NCBI GenBank assembly: GCA_019137255.1
Contig: WPDH01000073.1
Span: 1 to 64,000 of the forward strand
Origin: Corinectria fuckeliana
Lineage: Eukaryota > Ascomycota > Sordariomycetes > Hypocreales > Nectriaceae
Direction: 5' to 3'
DNA length: 64,000 nucleotides
The notes beneath the pieces are model-generated. The model ran no database searches. It was not told the origin of the DNA and saw only the letters and a program-made list of their open reading frames with translations. The stretch's first letter is position 1. Every line of letters starts with the position of its first letter. Made by a program: the position numbers and the translations under genes. Shown here piece after piece: positions 22,829 through 32,990 of the stretch.

Positions 22829-23593
22829 GATTGCTATTCGAGCGAGCTCAGCCTTGCACGGGTTTCAGGCGGTCAGCTCCCTTCCATGATACGTTTCGAG
22901 CTCTGCTACGGGCGGTTTTGGGCCTTCACATGCAGAGGCCAGATTTCTCGGAAGCGGAACAACCCCGGCCGAGCACCCCAATTCTCATCACTGCAGGGTT
23001 GTCACGGTTGTCACTCGGTCTTCAATCCTTCATCCACCCGTGAACGAGATGTAAGTGCATCTTGCCAGTCTAGCAACAACACTATAAAAATATTGCTTGC
23101 CTGATTCTAGTGCCATGTCCAGGTGTATCGTTTCTTAACAACGTTATTTCCGGTTGCAATTTTGCCCAAGTCAACTTGTTAAGTATTAGTGGGTGAAACC
23201 ATGGCTTCACGCTTCTGTTCCTTGAACGCCGGCAAAACTGCGCCAGCAACGTCCGGCAACGTCCATTTCATGCACGCATCTGTTCACCAGCATTTGCAAT
23301 CCCGGTCTCCGGGCTTATCGCAATTAACTCCATTCTCCACAGCCATGCCCGTCTCTAAACATTCGCTTCTCCTGCACGAGTCCTACAGTGGTCCCCCCCG
23401 GCCCCAAATACTTCTGCCGACTCGGCACCGACGTGGCCATGGGTAGTGTTAGGTAGCTATTCCGGACTTTGAGCAGGCCGTCTCCAGTCCCGGTTCATTT
23501 GTTGTATTAAGGGAATGGTATTCCCCCTTCCGAAGTGGTTTGATTCAGCTCGTCAATAGGCCAATCCAGCTACCATTTCTCCTTACCGTCACC
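22829..23593. other. Intergenic stretch without a recognised gene
   Basis: Lies between BOS1 and the MFS transporter, which point away from each other. It marks the switch from core genes to the accessory group. No motif-bearing frame was seen. Confidence 0.5.
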
Positions 23594-25174
23594 ATGAGCG
23601 GTCCGCAAAGCCCCCGTCAAAGCCTGGCCACACCCCGTGAAGTCGACCCGGAACAAGTCGAACTAGGGGAAACCGAGAAACAGCTCGAGGCAGACCAGCA
23701 GCCCGTTGTCCCCGTCTATTCAGTCTTTACAACATGGGAGAAACGTTTCATCGTCCTGGCGGCTGCCACGACGGCCTTCTTCTCCCCCCTCTCGGCCCAG
23801 ATCTACTTCCCTGCCCTAACCGCCATCGCAAAGGACCTCGACGTCACCAACTCCAAGGTCAACTTGACCGTCACGACTTACATGGTCTTCCAGGGCATCA
23901 CGCCCATGTTCATCGGCTCGCTGGCCGACAGCGGCGGCCGTCGGCCCGCCTACGTCGTTTGCTTCACCATCTACATCGCCGCCAACATCGGCTTGGCTCT
24001 GGCGCCCGGCTACGGCGCCCTCCTCGGCCTCCGGTGTCTGCAGTCGGCCGGGTCCAGCAGCACCGTGGCCCTGTGCGTCGCCGTGGTGGCCGACGTCATC
24101 ACCTCGGCGGAGCGGGGCCAGTACATCGGCTTCACCACCGTGCCCGTGGTCTTGGCGCCGGCGCTGGGGCCCGTCATCGGCGGCCTGCTCTCCGAGTATC
24201 TCGGCTGGCGGTCCATCTTCTGGTTCCTCACCATCCTGGCCGGCATCACCATTGTGCTCGTCGTCGTCTTCTTTCCGGAGACCTGCCGTCATATCGTCGG
24301 GGATGGATCCGCCACCCCGCCGGCCATGTACCGGTCTCTGTGGCAAATCTCGAAACGCCGACGGAGCACAGCCCGCTCCAAGAAAGCCCTTGGGGAGTCC
24401 TCCGATACCGACCCCAAGGCTGCCAAGTCCACGTTCAAGTTCAAGCCCCCCAACGTCCTGGAGCCGATCCTGATGTTGTTTCAGAAGGAGACGGGGCTTC
24501 TCCTGGCCTTCAGCAGCATCGTCTTTGCGGGCTTCTACTGCATCGCCACAGCCATGCCGACCCAGTTCGCCGCCGCATACGGCTACAACCAAGTCGAAGT
24601 CGGTCTGATGTACCTCCCGCTCGCCGTGGGCTCCATCCTCGCCGCCGTCATCGTCGGCCCGCTGATGAACAACAACTACAAGCGGCACTGCGACAGGCAC
24701 GGCTTCGCCTACGACCGCAGCCGGCAGCAGGACCTCTCCGAGTTCCCCATCGAGCGCGCGCGGCTGGAGATCGGCTTCCCGCTGCTCGGGCTGACGGGGG
24801 CGACGCTGGTGGCGTGGGGCTGGGCGATGGAGGCCAAGGCGCACCCCGCGGTGCCGGGGGTGCTGAGCGGGATCCTGGGCATCGGCATGATCGGCTTCAA
24901 CAACACGACCAACGCGCTGCTGGTGGACATCCACCCGGGCAAGGCGGGGACGGCGACGGCGGCGAACAACCTGACGCGGTGCCTGGTGGGCGCGGGCGCG
25001 ACGGCGGCCATTGTGCCCCTGATCGACGCCATGGGCGTGGGATGGGCCTTTACCTTGATCGGGTGTCTTCTCTTCCTGTGCAGTCCTGCGCTGCTGGCGT
25101 TAATGGTCTGGGGGAGGAAGTGGCGGAGGGAGCTGAAGGTGAAGGTGGAAAAGAAGAGAGCGGAGAGGAATTAG
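23594..25174 (+). CDS. MFS transporter, DHA1 (Qdr-like) drug:H+ antiporter family, 526 residues
   Basis: A single exon from ATG 23594 (MSGPQSPRQSLATPRE, with ACC before the ATG). After a polar N-terminus of about 50 residues come twelve predicted membrane segments in two halves. Motif A appears as GSLADSGGRRPAY between TM2 and TM3, and motif C as the GPVIGGLLSEYLGW region in TM5. The central loop is basic. The second half contains the short Asn-rich MNNNYKRHCDRHG loop often seen in Qdr-type proteins. Such proteins export drugs, polyamines or small organic compounds across the plasma membrane using the proton gradient. It is upstream of a P450 and a hydrolase on the same strand. The substrate cannot be told from sequence. 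Confidence 0.88.
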   Translation: MSGPQSPRQSLATPREVDPEQVELGETEKQLEADQQPVVPVYSVFTTWEKRFIVLAAATTAFFSPLSAQIYFPALTAIAKDLDVTNSKVNLTVTTYMVFQGITPMFIGSLADSGGRRPAYVVCFTIYIAANIGLALAPGYGALLGLRCLQSAGSSSTVALCVAVVADVITSAERGQYIGFTTVPVVLAPALGPVIGGLLSEYLGWRSIFWFLTILAGITIVLVVVFFPETCRHIVGDGSATPPAMYRSLWQISKRRRSTARSKKALGESSDTDPKAAKSTFKFKPPNVLEPILMLFQKETGLLLAFSSIVFAGFYCIATAMPTQFAAAYGYNQVEVGLMYLPLAVGSILAAVIVGPLMNNNYKRHCDRHGFAYDRSRQQDLSEFPIERARLEIGFPLLGLTGATLVAWGWAMEAKAHPAVPGVLSGILGIGMIGFNNTTNALLVDIHPGKAGTATAANNLTRCLVGAGATAAIVPLIDAMGVGWAFTLIGCLLFLCSPALLALMVWGRKWRRELKVKVEKKRAERN

Positions 25175-25766
25175 GCATAGAGTGTGTGTGTGGTAAAGGG
25201 GTTATATAGAATGACATAAAAGGTAGTCACAGGCCTTCGGAACTCTTGGACGCACGTCGGTCGTTGAGGCGTTGCAAGCACTTACACCAAGCCACGCAAT
25301 CCCTGGGGTAACTTGGGTGATTGGCAGCATAGAGGCGGATTTTCAATACAGCAACGTATGCATAGTACTCAAAGATATCCAATTTTAGAATCACAATACA
25401 TATGCTAGTATTCCTTTAATAGATTGCAAATAGATGATAGTCAGTCAGCACTCGGGCAGTGGTGTTGGCGATGAATGCTCAATGTGGGGGGGCTCCACCA
25501 ATCTTTTTCGCAGCCTCGGGCACAACTTGAACTGCCCATAATCACAGTCACATCACCAACAGCCATCACTCGACAACGTCAGGCTCTGTGTTCTTTACAA
25601 GTTCCATTATACTCGCATTTTACATTCTTAGGTTTCTGTTTGGCTCCTGTCTGTTGGTGACAGCCTGTCTGTTGCCCATATGCTCTGACTCAACCCCCAA
25701 CAAGGCCCTTCGGCATTCTCACCATCTAAGCTGAACCACCTCTGTGATGCTTCCGCCATCTTCGCC
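25175..25766. other. Intergenic stretch without a recognised gene
   Basis: Between the MFS and P450 genes, both on the plus strand. A short GTGTGTGT run lies just after the MFS stop. Nothing else was seen. Confidence 0.5.
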
Positions 25767-27514
25767 ATGTCTCTCACTCACGTTCAAGCCGGGATAGCAT
25801 ATCTCTTCGGGGTGCTCTTCCAGGTCTTCGCTGCCACTGCCATCTCAGTCGTCACCTTGCTCGTCGCCGCCGCCATCTACCGTCTCGTCTTCCATCCCCT
25901 CGCCGCCATCCCAGGGCCCAGGCTGGCAGCCGTGTCCAGCTTCTGGCATGCCTATCACGCCCGTAACGGACGCATGGCCTATCTAGGGAGAACCCTGCAT
26001 TCCCAATACGGCCCCATTGTGCGCGTTGGCCCGAATGAGGTCTGGTTCAACACCAAGCAGGCTTTCCAGGCCATTTATAGTGAGCGGCTCCCCAGTAGAG
26101 GAAAGAACTCTGGAGTTTCGGATCTGACTGGGTGCAAAGGCACCGGCAGTGGCTTTGAGAAGTCGGACTTTTACCGTGAGTTTTGCTGCGCTTCAGGGCG
26201 ATGCACGCTGATCATCAACATCCAGTGGCCACGGCCCTGAGCAAGCCTGATCTCACCTGGCGGATGAACCCTCACTTCCCAGACTCGCTGGACCTGCTCT
26301 CTGAGCGGAACACACAGCGCTATCGCCTCCAGCGTCGGCTGATCGGGCCCGTCTACCAGACTTCCAACTTGCTGCAGTACGAAGCCGCCGTCGACACAGT
26401 CCTAAAGCATTCCATCGCCAAGCTCAAGAGCCTGGGGGGTGCTGAAGTAAAGCTGAACGAGTGGATGCACATCATCGCCGTCGAGTGCCTCAGCGCCGTC
26501 GTCCTCTCGTGGTCTCCCGGGATGCTCAAGAACGGGACTGACTGGGGATCGGGCCCCCATGCCTACCACAGCTGGAGGCGCAAGACCGTCTTTGGCCTCT
26601 TCCCCGCCATGGCGAAGCTGGAGTTCTGGCACAAGACCGCCGGCCGGCTCTTCAGCACGGCCTGGGGGGTGACCTTCAAGACGCCCCAGAACTTCCGGCC
26701 CTTCTTCCCGGTATGCCACCCCCCCAGAGTCTTTGCCTTTCGAGCCCGGCCTAACCTCCCCTTCCAGGAAGTCGGGAAGAAGATATCACGGCGCGTCAAC
26801 GCCGCCACACGACCAAACCCGCCCAAGGATGCCCGAAAGGACCTCATTGCCGACTTGATCCAGCTGCGCAAAAGCAAGCCCAGCTTCACCGACGTGTATC
26901 TCCGACGCATGGCCATGACGAACTTTGGCGCGGGCCACGAGACGATGGCCTCGACGTTGACCTCCATCGTCGCCATGCTGGGATCCCGCGAGGACGTTCG
27001 GGCTCGGGTAACCAAGGAGGTTCTCGCGTCTGCAGATCCCAGCGATTACACCACAGCGACACGGCTTCCCCAGACGCAAGCCCTCATCAAGGAGTCAAAA
27101 CGTCTCTACCCTGTCGTCAGCATGTCCCTTCCACGCAAGGTCCCCTCGGGCGGTCTCCGCCTCCACGACGTCTTCTTCCCGCCGGGGACCACCGTAGGAT
27201 GCAACCCCGTCGCGCTACATCGCAACACGGACGTCTTCGGGCCCGATTCCAGCGAGTTCCGGACGGATCGCTGGATGGACGCCGATCAAGAAACAGCTCG
27301 CACCATGGAGCGCTTCAGCCTCGGCTGGGGCGGCGGCTCGAGGACTTGCCCTGGACGTCACTTGGCTGAGCTGGTTGTCTTCAAAGTTGTGCCCGCCCTG
27401 GTGAAAGAATTCGAGATTGAGGCGTCTATTCCGCCCGAGGACCAAATTCCGTCCTACTTCCTGTCGATGCTGACGGGTGTGAAGGTTCGGTTTATTGAGC
27501 GACAGCCGGCTTAA
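25767..27514 (+). CDS. Cytochrome P450 monooxygenase, about 526 residues
   Basis: Proposed exons are 25767-26079, 26140-26175, 26226-26710 and 26768-27514. Introns are 60, 50 and 57 bp; the first and third are multiples of three without stops. The protein has an N-terminal membrane anchor (VVTLLVAAAIYRLVF) and a proline hinge (IPGPRL). It then has the FEKSDFY block near the second splice site, the I-helix AGHET motif, the K-helix ExxR (ESKR) followed by LYP, and the haem-binding loop GGGSRTCPGRH with Cys472 as axial ligand. The residues before the haem loop are slightly longer than the usual FxxGxRxCxG spacing (FSLGWGGGSRTCPG). It is an ER-bound oxygenase. With the flanking transporter and hydrolases it may serve degradation or detoxification of a lipophilic compound. 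Confidence 0.88.
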
Positions 27515-27705
27515 CCACAATTCAGAACTCGACTGCTATGGCACCTCCCGAAGAAATGCGGCCGAGTCTTGGCAGGTTAGCAAAAACATACGCCCTTGCC
27601 ACGACACGATCTGCATTTGTAATCCGAACCTATAAAGCGCGCCGGCCGATATCTTCCTAACAATGCTCGGTACAGCACTTGCCTATACGCCACATCAAAG
27701 AAACA

Positions 27706-28557
27706 ATGAAACCCATCGCCACGGAAAATGCTCTTGTCGGTGGTGGCCGGATCGCCTACGGCGTCTATGGCACGGGGGAACCAGTCGTCCTGATCCACGG
27801 GACCCCCTCGTCGTCGCTCATCTGGCGCAACATTGTGCCCAACCTCGTTGCAGCAGGCTTCAAGGCCCATGTCTTTGACCTGTTTGGCTTTGGGCTCTCG
27901 GAGCGTCCTTGGGACCCTTCCACCGACACGTCCATGACGGCCCAGGTCCCCATTCTCGAAGGCCTCCTCACGCTCTGGGGACTGGAATCTGCTCATGTCA
28001 TAGCCCACGACATTGGCGGCGGCATTGCCCAGCGACTTGCCATCTTCTCCCCCGAGCGGGTAAGGTCGTTGACGCTCATTGACGTCGTCAGCTTCGACAG
28101 CTATCCCTCGAAGCGCACCAAGGAGCAGATGCAGAAGGGGCTCGAGGTCCTCATCAAGGAAAAGGACGACGACCACCGGGCGCACTTCAGAGAGTGGCTT
28201 CTCACCGCCGTCCACGACCCGCAGAGGTTCGCAGACACGAGCCTGGATGCGTACCTTGGCTACATCTCCGGCCCCATCGGCCAGCCCAGCCTGTTCCAGC
28301 ACCAGATCCGCCACTACGACCCCAAGCACACCATGGAGGTTGCCGGGCGTCTTCGTGAGCTGCAGAAGATGCCGGTCCAGATCATTTGGGGCGCGGATGA
28401 CCCTTGGCAGGTGGTCGACTGGGCGCACAAGCTGCACGGCGCGATTCCTGGGTCGGAGCTGCATGTTATTGAGGATGCGAGTCATTTCTCGCTCGAGGAC
28501 CAGCCGGAGAGGATATCAGAGCTGTTGGTTTCGTTCCTGGAGAAGCAGGTCTCATAA
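27706..28557 (+). CDS. Alpha/beta hydrolase, haloalkane dehalogenase/epoxide hydrolase-like, 283 residues
   Basis: A single exon starting at ATG 27706, only 191 bp after the P450 stop. The oxyanion element is HGTPSSS. The nucleophile elbow reads AHDIGGG, with Asp102 in the place taken by Ser in esterases; Asp is what haloalkane dehalogenases and soluble epoxide hydrolases use. A cap domain follows. The acid is in the WGADDPW segment and the His in EDASHFSLED. The dehalogenase/epoxide hydrolase reaction goes through an ester on Asp and adds water. Following a P450 on the same strand, it could hydrolyse an epoxide or a related product, which is an inference. Cytosolic: no signal peptide is visible. 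Confidence 0.85.
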   Translation: MKPIATENALVGGGRIAYGVYGTGEPVVLIHGTPSSSLIWRNIVPNLVAAGFKAHVFDLFGFGLSERPWDPSTDTSMTAQVPILEGLLTLWGLESAHVIAHDIGGGIAQRLAIFSPERVRSLTLIDVVSFDSYPSKRTKEQMQKGLEVLIKEKDDDHRAHFREWLLTAVHDPQRFADTSLDAYLGYISGPIGQPSLFQHQIRHYDPKHTMEVAGRLRELQKMPVQIIWGADDPWQVVDWAHKLHGAIPGSELHVIEDASHFSLEDQPERISELLVSFLEKQVS

Positions 28558-28726
28558 CACAACTGTCACGGAGGGCTGCGAGATACATAGGAGGATTGTT
28601 TACGAGCAGCTAAACGCTCACGTAAGTAGCCTGATAGGAACGACGAGTGCGAACCAAATATAGCATTCACATTACGGCATCTATTCAATGTCTACATCTC
28701 AACTTGTCCCAAGTGAAGCATCTAAA

Positions 28727-29695
28727 CTAAAACGACTTCAAGGCTGCCGCTCTCAGCTTCGCCGCTCTGAGCTGCAGCGTAGATCCCGCCGCCACGACAT
28801 CAAAGACGTGCGGCACGCCGGGGAAGAGGTGGAACTCAACCTCGACGTCGTCAGCCATGAGCCTCCGCGCAAACTCGAGCCCCTCGTCGCGGAACAGATC
28901 CAGCGACCCGACGTCGATGTACGTCGACGGCAAGCCCTCGAGAGACGTCGCCCTCGCCGGCGCCGCGTACGGGGACACATCCGCACCGGGCCGCCCGGCC
29001 CTGTCCTCACCGACGTACGCGCCCCAGGCAATCCTGCTGCTCTCGGGCGTCCACGACGCGAGCTTCAGGAACGCCGCGTCCGCGGGCGCCGACGTCCGGT
29101 CGTCCAGCATCGGGTACACCAGCACCAGCTTCGCCGGCCGAGGGCGGAGGCCGCGGTCCCGGGCCATCAGCGCCGCGGCTACCGCGAGCCCGCCGCCCGC
29201 GCTCTCGCCCTTGACGCCGATCCGCGCCACGTCGATGTTGAGCCGCGCCGCGTTCGCCACCAGGTACGTCAGCGCCGCGAAGACGTCCTCGGCGGCCGCG
29301 GGCGCGGGATGCTCCGGCGCGAGGCGGTAGCCGACGGCGAAGACCGGGCGGTCGCCGGCGAGCGCGTCCTGGGCGTACAGGCCCGCGCACGCGTCGACGT
29401 TGCCGGCCACGTAGCCGCCGCCGTGGACGGCGAGGACGGCAGGCTGCGGCTCCGGGGACGCGAGGTGCTCCCGCGTGGCGAAGCGCCGGAGCTGCAGCTC
29501 CGCGCCGTCGGAGCTTCTGATGGCGAAGACGGTCTGCTGGATGGTGTCCCCCGGGGGTGGCTTGAGCAGCACGGCTGAGAGGAAGGCATCGGTGGCTTCC
29601 CGGAGTTGAAGAGCTGTGGTCACGGCTGGGCGAGGGGTGTTTGCGAAAGGCGCAATGGCTTTGGCGTACTCTGGGTCGTAGGCGAGGCCGGACAT
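28727..29695 (-). CDS. HSL-family alpha/beta hydrolase (esterase), 322 residues
   Basis: A single exon from ATG 29695. The hormone-sensitive-lipase signature HGGG is at residues 91-94 and the nucleophile motif GESAGG has Ser165. The acid lies in the DLFRDEG segment and the His in GVPHVFD near the C-terminus. The usual RLAPEHP block follows the HGGG region. There is no signal peptide, so it is likely cytosolic. Such enzymes hydrolyse short-chain esters, lactones or carbamates. Codon use is very GC-rich. It runs tail to tail with the dehalogenase-like gene (170 bp between stops), which supports one functional group. Confidence 0.88.
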   Translation of the reverse strand: MSGLAYDPEYAKAIAPFANTPRPAVTTALQLREATDAFLSAVLLKPPPGDTIQQTVFAIRSSDGAELQLRRFATREHLASPEPQPAVLAVHGGGYVAGNVDACAGLYAQDALAGDRPVFAVGYRLAPEHPAPAAAEDVFAALTYLVANAARLNIDVARIGVKGESAGGGLAVAAALMARDRGLRPRPAKLVLVYPMLDDRTSAPADAAFLKLASWTPESSRIAWGAYVGEDRAGRPGADVSPYAAPARATSLEGLPSTYIDVGSLDLFRDEGLEFARRLMADDVEVEFHLFPGVPHVFDVVAAGSTLQLRAAKLRAAALKSF

Positions 29696-30760
29696 GATGA
29701 CGGTTGTGAGAATGACGATCTAAAGAGGATGGTTGCAACGATGGAATGTAACTTGTTGAGTGAGAGGTTGCAGGATTGGATTGGCTTGATACATCTCTGT
29801 TCTTCCTCGACCTTCATCCCTTTTTATCTTCATGTTCCGGGCTGGTTGGTATCCCACATTCACGGGCTCCGGGCCAACTCGATGGTTGATTATGAACGTC
29901 GGACGAATGCGAGGCCTTCCGGTACCGTCGTGCATTCTGCTGTGATGCCCTAGGGGTCTGTTCTCTCCGGATTCACGGTGGTACATGCCCCTTTGGCGGA
30001 GCACCGAGGATCGAGCTGACAAAAAGCGGGCGAATCGAAGAGTCGGCATGACTCACGGCGATGCAACGCTAGACTGATTCGACGGGAAGAATGTAAATAG
30101 GACTGACTTTCTCCTTCATTCCTAAAATGGTTATTTGCCTGGTGCTGTCAATTCCAGCTAGCATCACTGTGCCTATTATCATCTGTTTAGCTCCTCTCAA
30201 ACTTCAAGAGGGGACGAGATGGTGTGCTTCGTACATCTCTTTCAGAAGCGCAACCCTAGACTTATCACGTCTGTAAGCCTCGTTCCTTAAGTAGGCTTCT
30301 CCGTCGACAACACTACAAGAACAACCTCGGCTCCGCGTAATTGTTTGCTCTTTATTCCCACCATCGTTTTCCCTCTCTCCAACCCCGCGTTTTCATCCCA
30401 AGATCCTGGCATAAAATAAACCCCTTTCCCCTCCCCGGCTGCTTTCCCCGCGTCTCGGGGTTTCCGCCTCTATCGGGACTGTCTCCATGCCGGAAATTCG
30501 TCTTCTTACCTCGGGATCGACCACTTAGTCCAATCGTCATGCTCTGTGTTGAACATGCTGAAGTCGAGAATGGTAAAGGTTCTTCCAAGACCCTCGATCC
30601 GCGGCAAGTATTTATCATGGCAGTCAGCAACTGCATTCGGCTGTGTCGTAGTAACACCTTAAATAGCACCACTCAGACATGTAACTTCCCACCTTGACTA
30701 GGCCCATCAAGCCATTTGTGCCTCTTGACAAGATTCCGTCGCAAGGTCCTCGGTGCAATA
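29696..30760. promoter_or_regulatory. Divergent intergenic region between the two esterase loci
   Basis: About 1 kb between the HSL esterase (minus) and the carboxylesterase pseudogene (plus). No gene was recognised inside it. Specific binding sites cannot be named. Confidence 0.45.
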
Positions 30761-32461
30761 ATGCTGCTCGCCTGGAACCACCTCCTCCGCTTGGCGACCT
30801 GCCTCGCAGCGGTACGTGTCGACGCATCAAAGCCCGGAAAAGGTGCGCCCTTGCAAGTCAAGACCGCCAGCGGCCAGCTCACCGGCTTCGTCAATTCAAC
30901 TGCCCCTACCGTGCGCCAGTTCCTCGGCGTGCCGTACGCACTACCCCCAGTCGACGCCCTGCGGTTCCAGCCTCCAAAGCCCAAGCATTCTTCCATGGCG
31001 GTCAAAGCGACGACTTATGCTCCGTCCTGCATGCAGAGAATCAGCACCTCCCCTACCGTATACACAGAGTATATGCCCGAGTTTCTTATCAATGGCGGAC
31101 AGTCCGAGGATTGCTTGTACCTCAATTTTTACGCACCTCTCAACCCTACCCAGAAGATGCTGCCGGTGTTCATCTACACCCCCGGCGGTGGCTTCACCGC
31201 CGGCGGCGCGGACTCTCTATACAAGATCCCCGACAAGTGGATTCAGAGAACGCAGTCACACGTCGTCGTCACCATCAACTACCGCGTCAACGTCTTCGGC
31301 TTCCCCAACGCCGCAGATGCCCACCAGAACGTCGGCTTGCTAGACCAACGCCTAGCGGTAGAGTGGGTGCGCGGTAACATCGCCGCTTTTGGAGGATCCC
31401 CTGAGCAGATGGTTCTCTGGGGCCAGTCGGCCGGAGCAGCATCCGTCGGAATGTACGGCTTCGCGTATCCCAATGACCTCATTGCCAAGGGCCTCATTCT
31501 CGACTCTGGCTCAACAAGCACTCTCACGACCACCGCCGGCAACTACACCCGTTTCAGTTCTCTCACTGCGCTGGTGGGATGCGGCGGGCATGGTTCCGCT
31601 CAAGAGCTGGCCTGTATGCAGAGTGTGGACGCAACTGAGATCCAGGACGCCTACTCCGAGAAAGCAGCCTCGGGTTTACTCCAGTTGGAGACAACGTGAC
31701 GGCCTTTACAAACACGACAGATCGACTTGCCAGAGGGTTGGTATCCAAGAAAGAGGTGCGTCTCTTGGCGGTTCTCTCCTCGTAGGAGGTCGCTAAACGG
31801 TCTTCTCTAGCCATGGATTATGGGAGTCAATGCCAACGAAGGCGCTGGGTTCAGCACTTTCAATGCGAGTGGGATGACGCCAGGCCAGTTTGAGACTGGA
31901 CTTGCAGCCATTGTTTGCCCCGTGTCCGCAGAGATCCAGTAAGGCTGTCTCAGTTGTTATGATGCAGACCAAAATTATAATGCTGCAACAGGAGTCGAGT
32001 CAAGTTTGGATACGACACATATCGCTACCGCTACGCCGGCAACTTTTCCAACATTTCGCCTCTTCCATTGGATCGGGGCAACGCACAGCGGTATGTCCTG
32101 CTGACATTGACGGCCTTTCAATGTTCAAGGGCTGAGTCGTGACTTAGCGGAACTCCCACTCCTTTTCGGAACGCATTACGAGTACCGTGGAAACTCAACG
32201 CCGTTTGAGTGGGAAGTGAGCTACGGCATGGAAGGTCTGTCCGCACCATTAACATCTTGACTTGTCCTGCACTGACGGTGAACTTGTCGTCTAGCATTGT
32301 GGCTCTCGTTTGCATCGAGCCCGGAAAGGGACCCGAGGGACGGCAAGGGTACGACTTGGCCCAAGTATCGCGGGGGTCGTGATACCTTGGCCGTGTTTGC
32401 GGAGGATGAGAAGTGGATTCAGTTTGTTGGCGAATCCGTCGACGATGGGTACTGCGCGTGA
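30761..32461 (+). pseudogene. Secreted type-B carboxylesterase, frameshifted
   Basis: ATG 30761 opens a signal peptide (MLLAWNHLLRLATCLAAVRVDA). A type-B carboxylesterase follows: VRQFLGVPYALPP, SEDCLYLNFYAP, PGGGF at the oxyanion site (HGGGF is more usual), and the GQSAGAAS nucleophile elbow. Near 31675 the frame is lost (TGA at 31697) and continues one base over as TPVGDNVTAFTN. Introns follow at about 31771-31811, 31939-31991, a third ending near 32148, and 32236-32294. Near 32051 one extra T shifts the frame again before IGATHSAELPLLFG. The C-terminus ends at TGA 32459-32461. One missing and one extra base break the enzyme as assembled. The rest of the sequence is well kept, so the breaks are recent or are assembly errors. 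Confidence 0.7.
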
Positions 32462-32990
32462 GAGCGATGTGCATCTTGGGTTTAGCGTGTGTGCAAAGGA
32501 AATGGCGGCATGAATAGCAAAGAAGCCCATGGATGTGGTTAGAAGCCGTCAATCAGGGGAATCACGTGGCAACCAGCCGCAGGCGCGGGGCAGTCGGCCC
32601 GTATCGGCGGACGCCTCCAGGCCAATCTATCTAGGCCTAATCGCCAGTGGGAGGGCCAGTGGGAGGGCCAGTGAGAGGGCCAGTGGGAGGACCCGGTAAT
32701 TAGGTAGCCCAGCGGCGTGCGAATAACGAATAACGAAGCGCAACCACCCCGGCCGCACCGAAAAGTACAGATCACGACTTGCAACTACCCACTAACCACG
32801 ACAGACAGCCTCGTCGACGACGACATTTCCCCACCAAACCCGGCGCTTCCTGATTCTTTCTCCCTCTCCATGTGCTTATCCATGGTTGCGACTCTCTAAC
32901 TCAGCACCCTCCCCCAATTCCTCTGCGCCGCCACTCCGACGACGCCCTCCACTGCGAGAGAGACGAGGCATCCATCAGGCCACCGTCGCC
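32462..32990. promoter_or_regulatory. Region upstream of SPF1
   Basis: Between the carboxylesterase pseudogene and the SPF1 start. It contains the 12-bp tandem repeat listed separately and, closer to the gene, a pyrimidine-rich leader. Confidence 0.5.
32643..32690 (+). repeat. 12-bp tandem repeat, four units
   Basis: Four head-to-tail units of CCAGTGGGAGGG, the third with one G-to-A change, about 300 bp upstream of the SPF1 start. Confidence 0.9.

Noticed and set aside
23734..25209. 491-codon plus-strand frame overlapping the MFS gene, and a 372-codon minus-strand frame
   Set aside because: Both are shadows caused by high GC at third positions. They show low-complexity Arg/His/Gly composition without domains.
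28688..29578. Plus-strand frame of nearly 300 codons opposite the HSL esterase
   Set aside because: Arg-rich composition without motifs; the minus strand carries a complete catalytic triad.
23594..32461. Classical secondary-metabolite biosynthetic cluster
   Set aside because: No polyketide synthase, peptide synthetase, terpene synthase or cluster transcription factor was seen.
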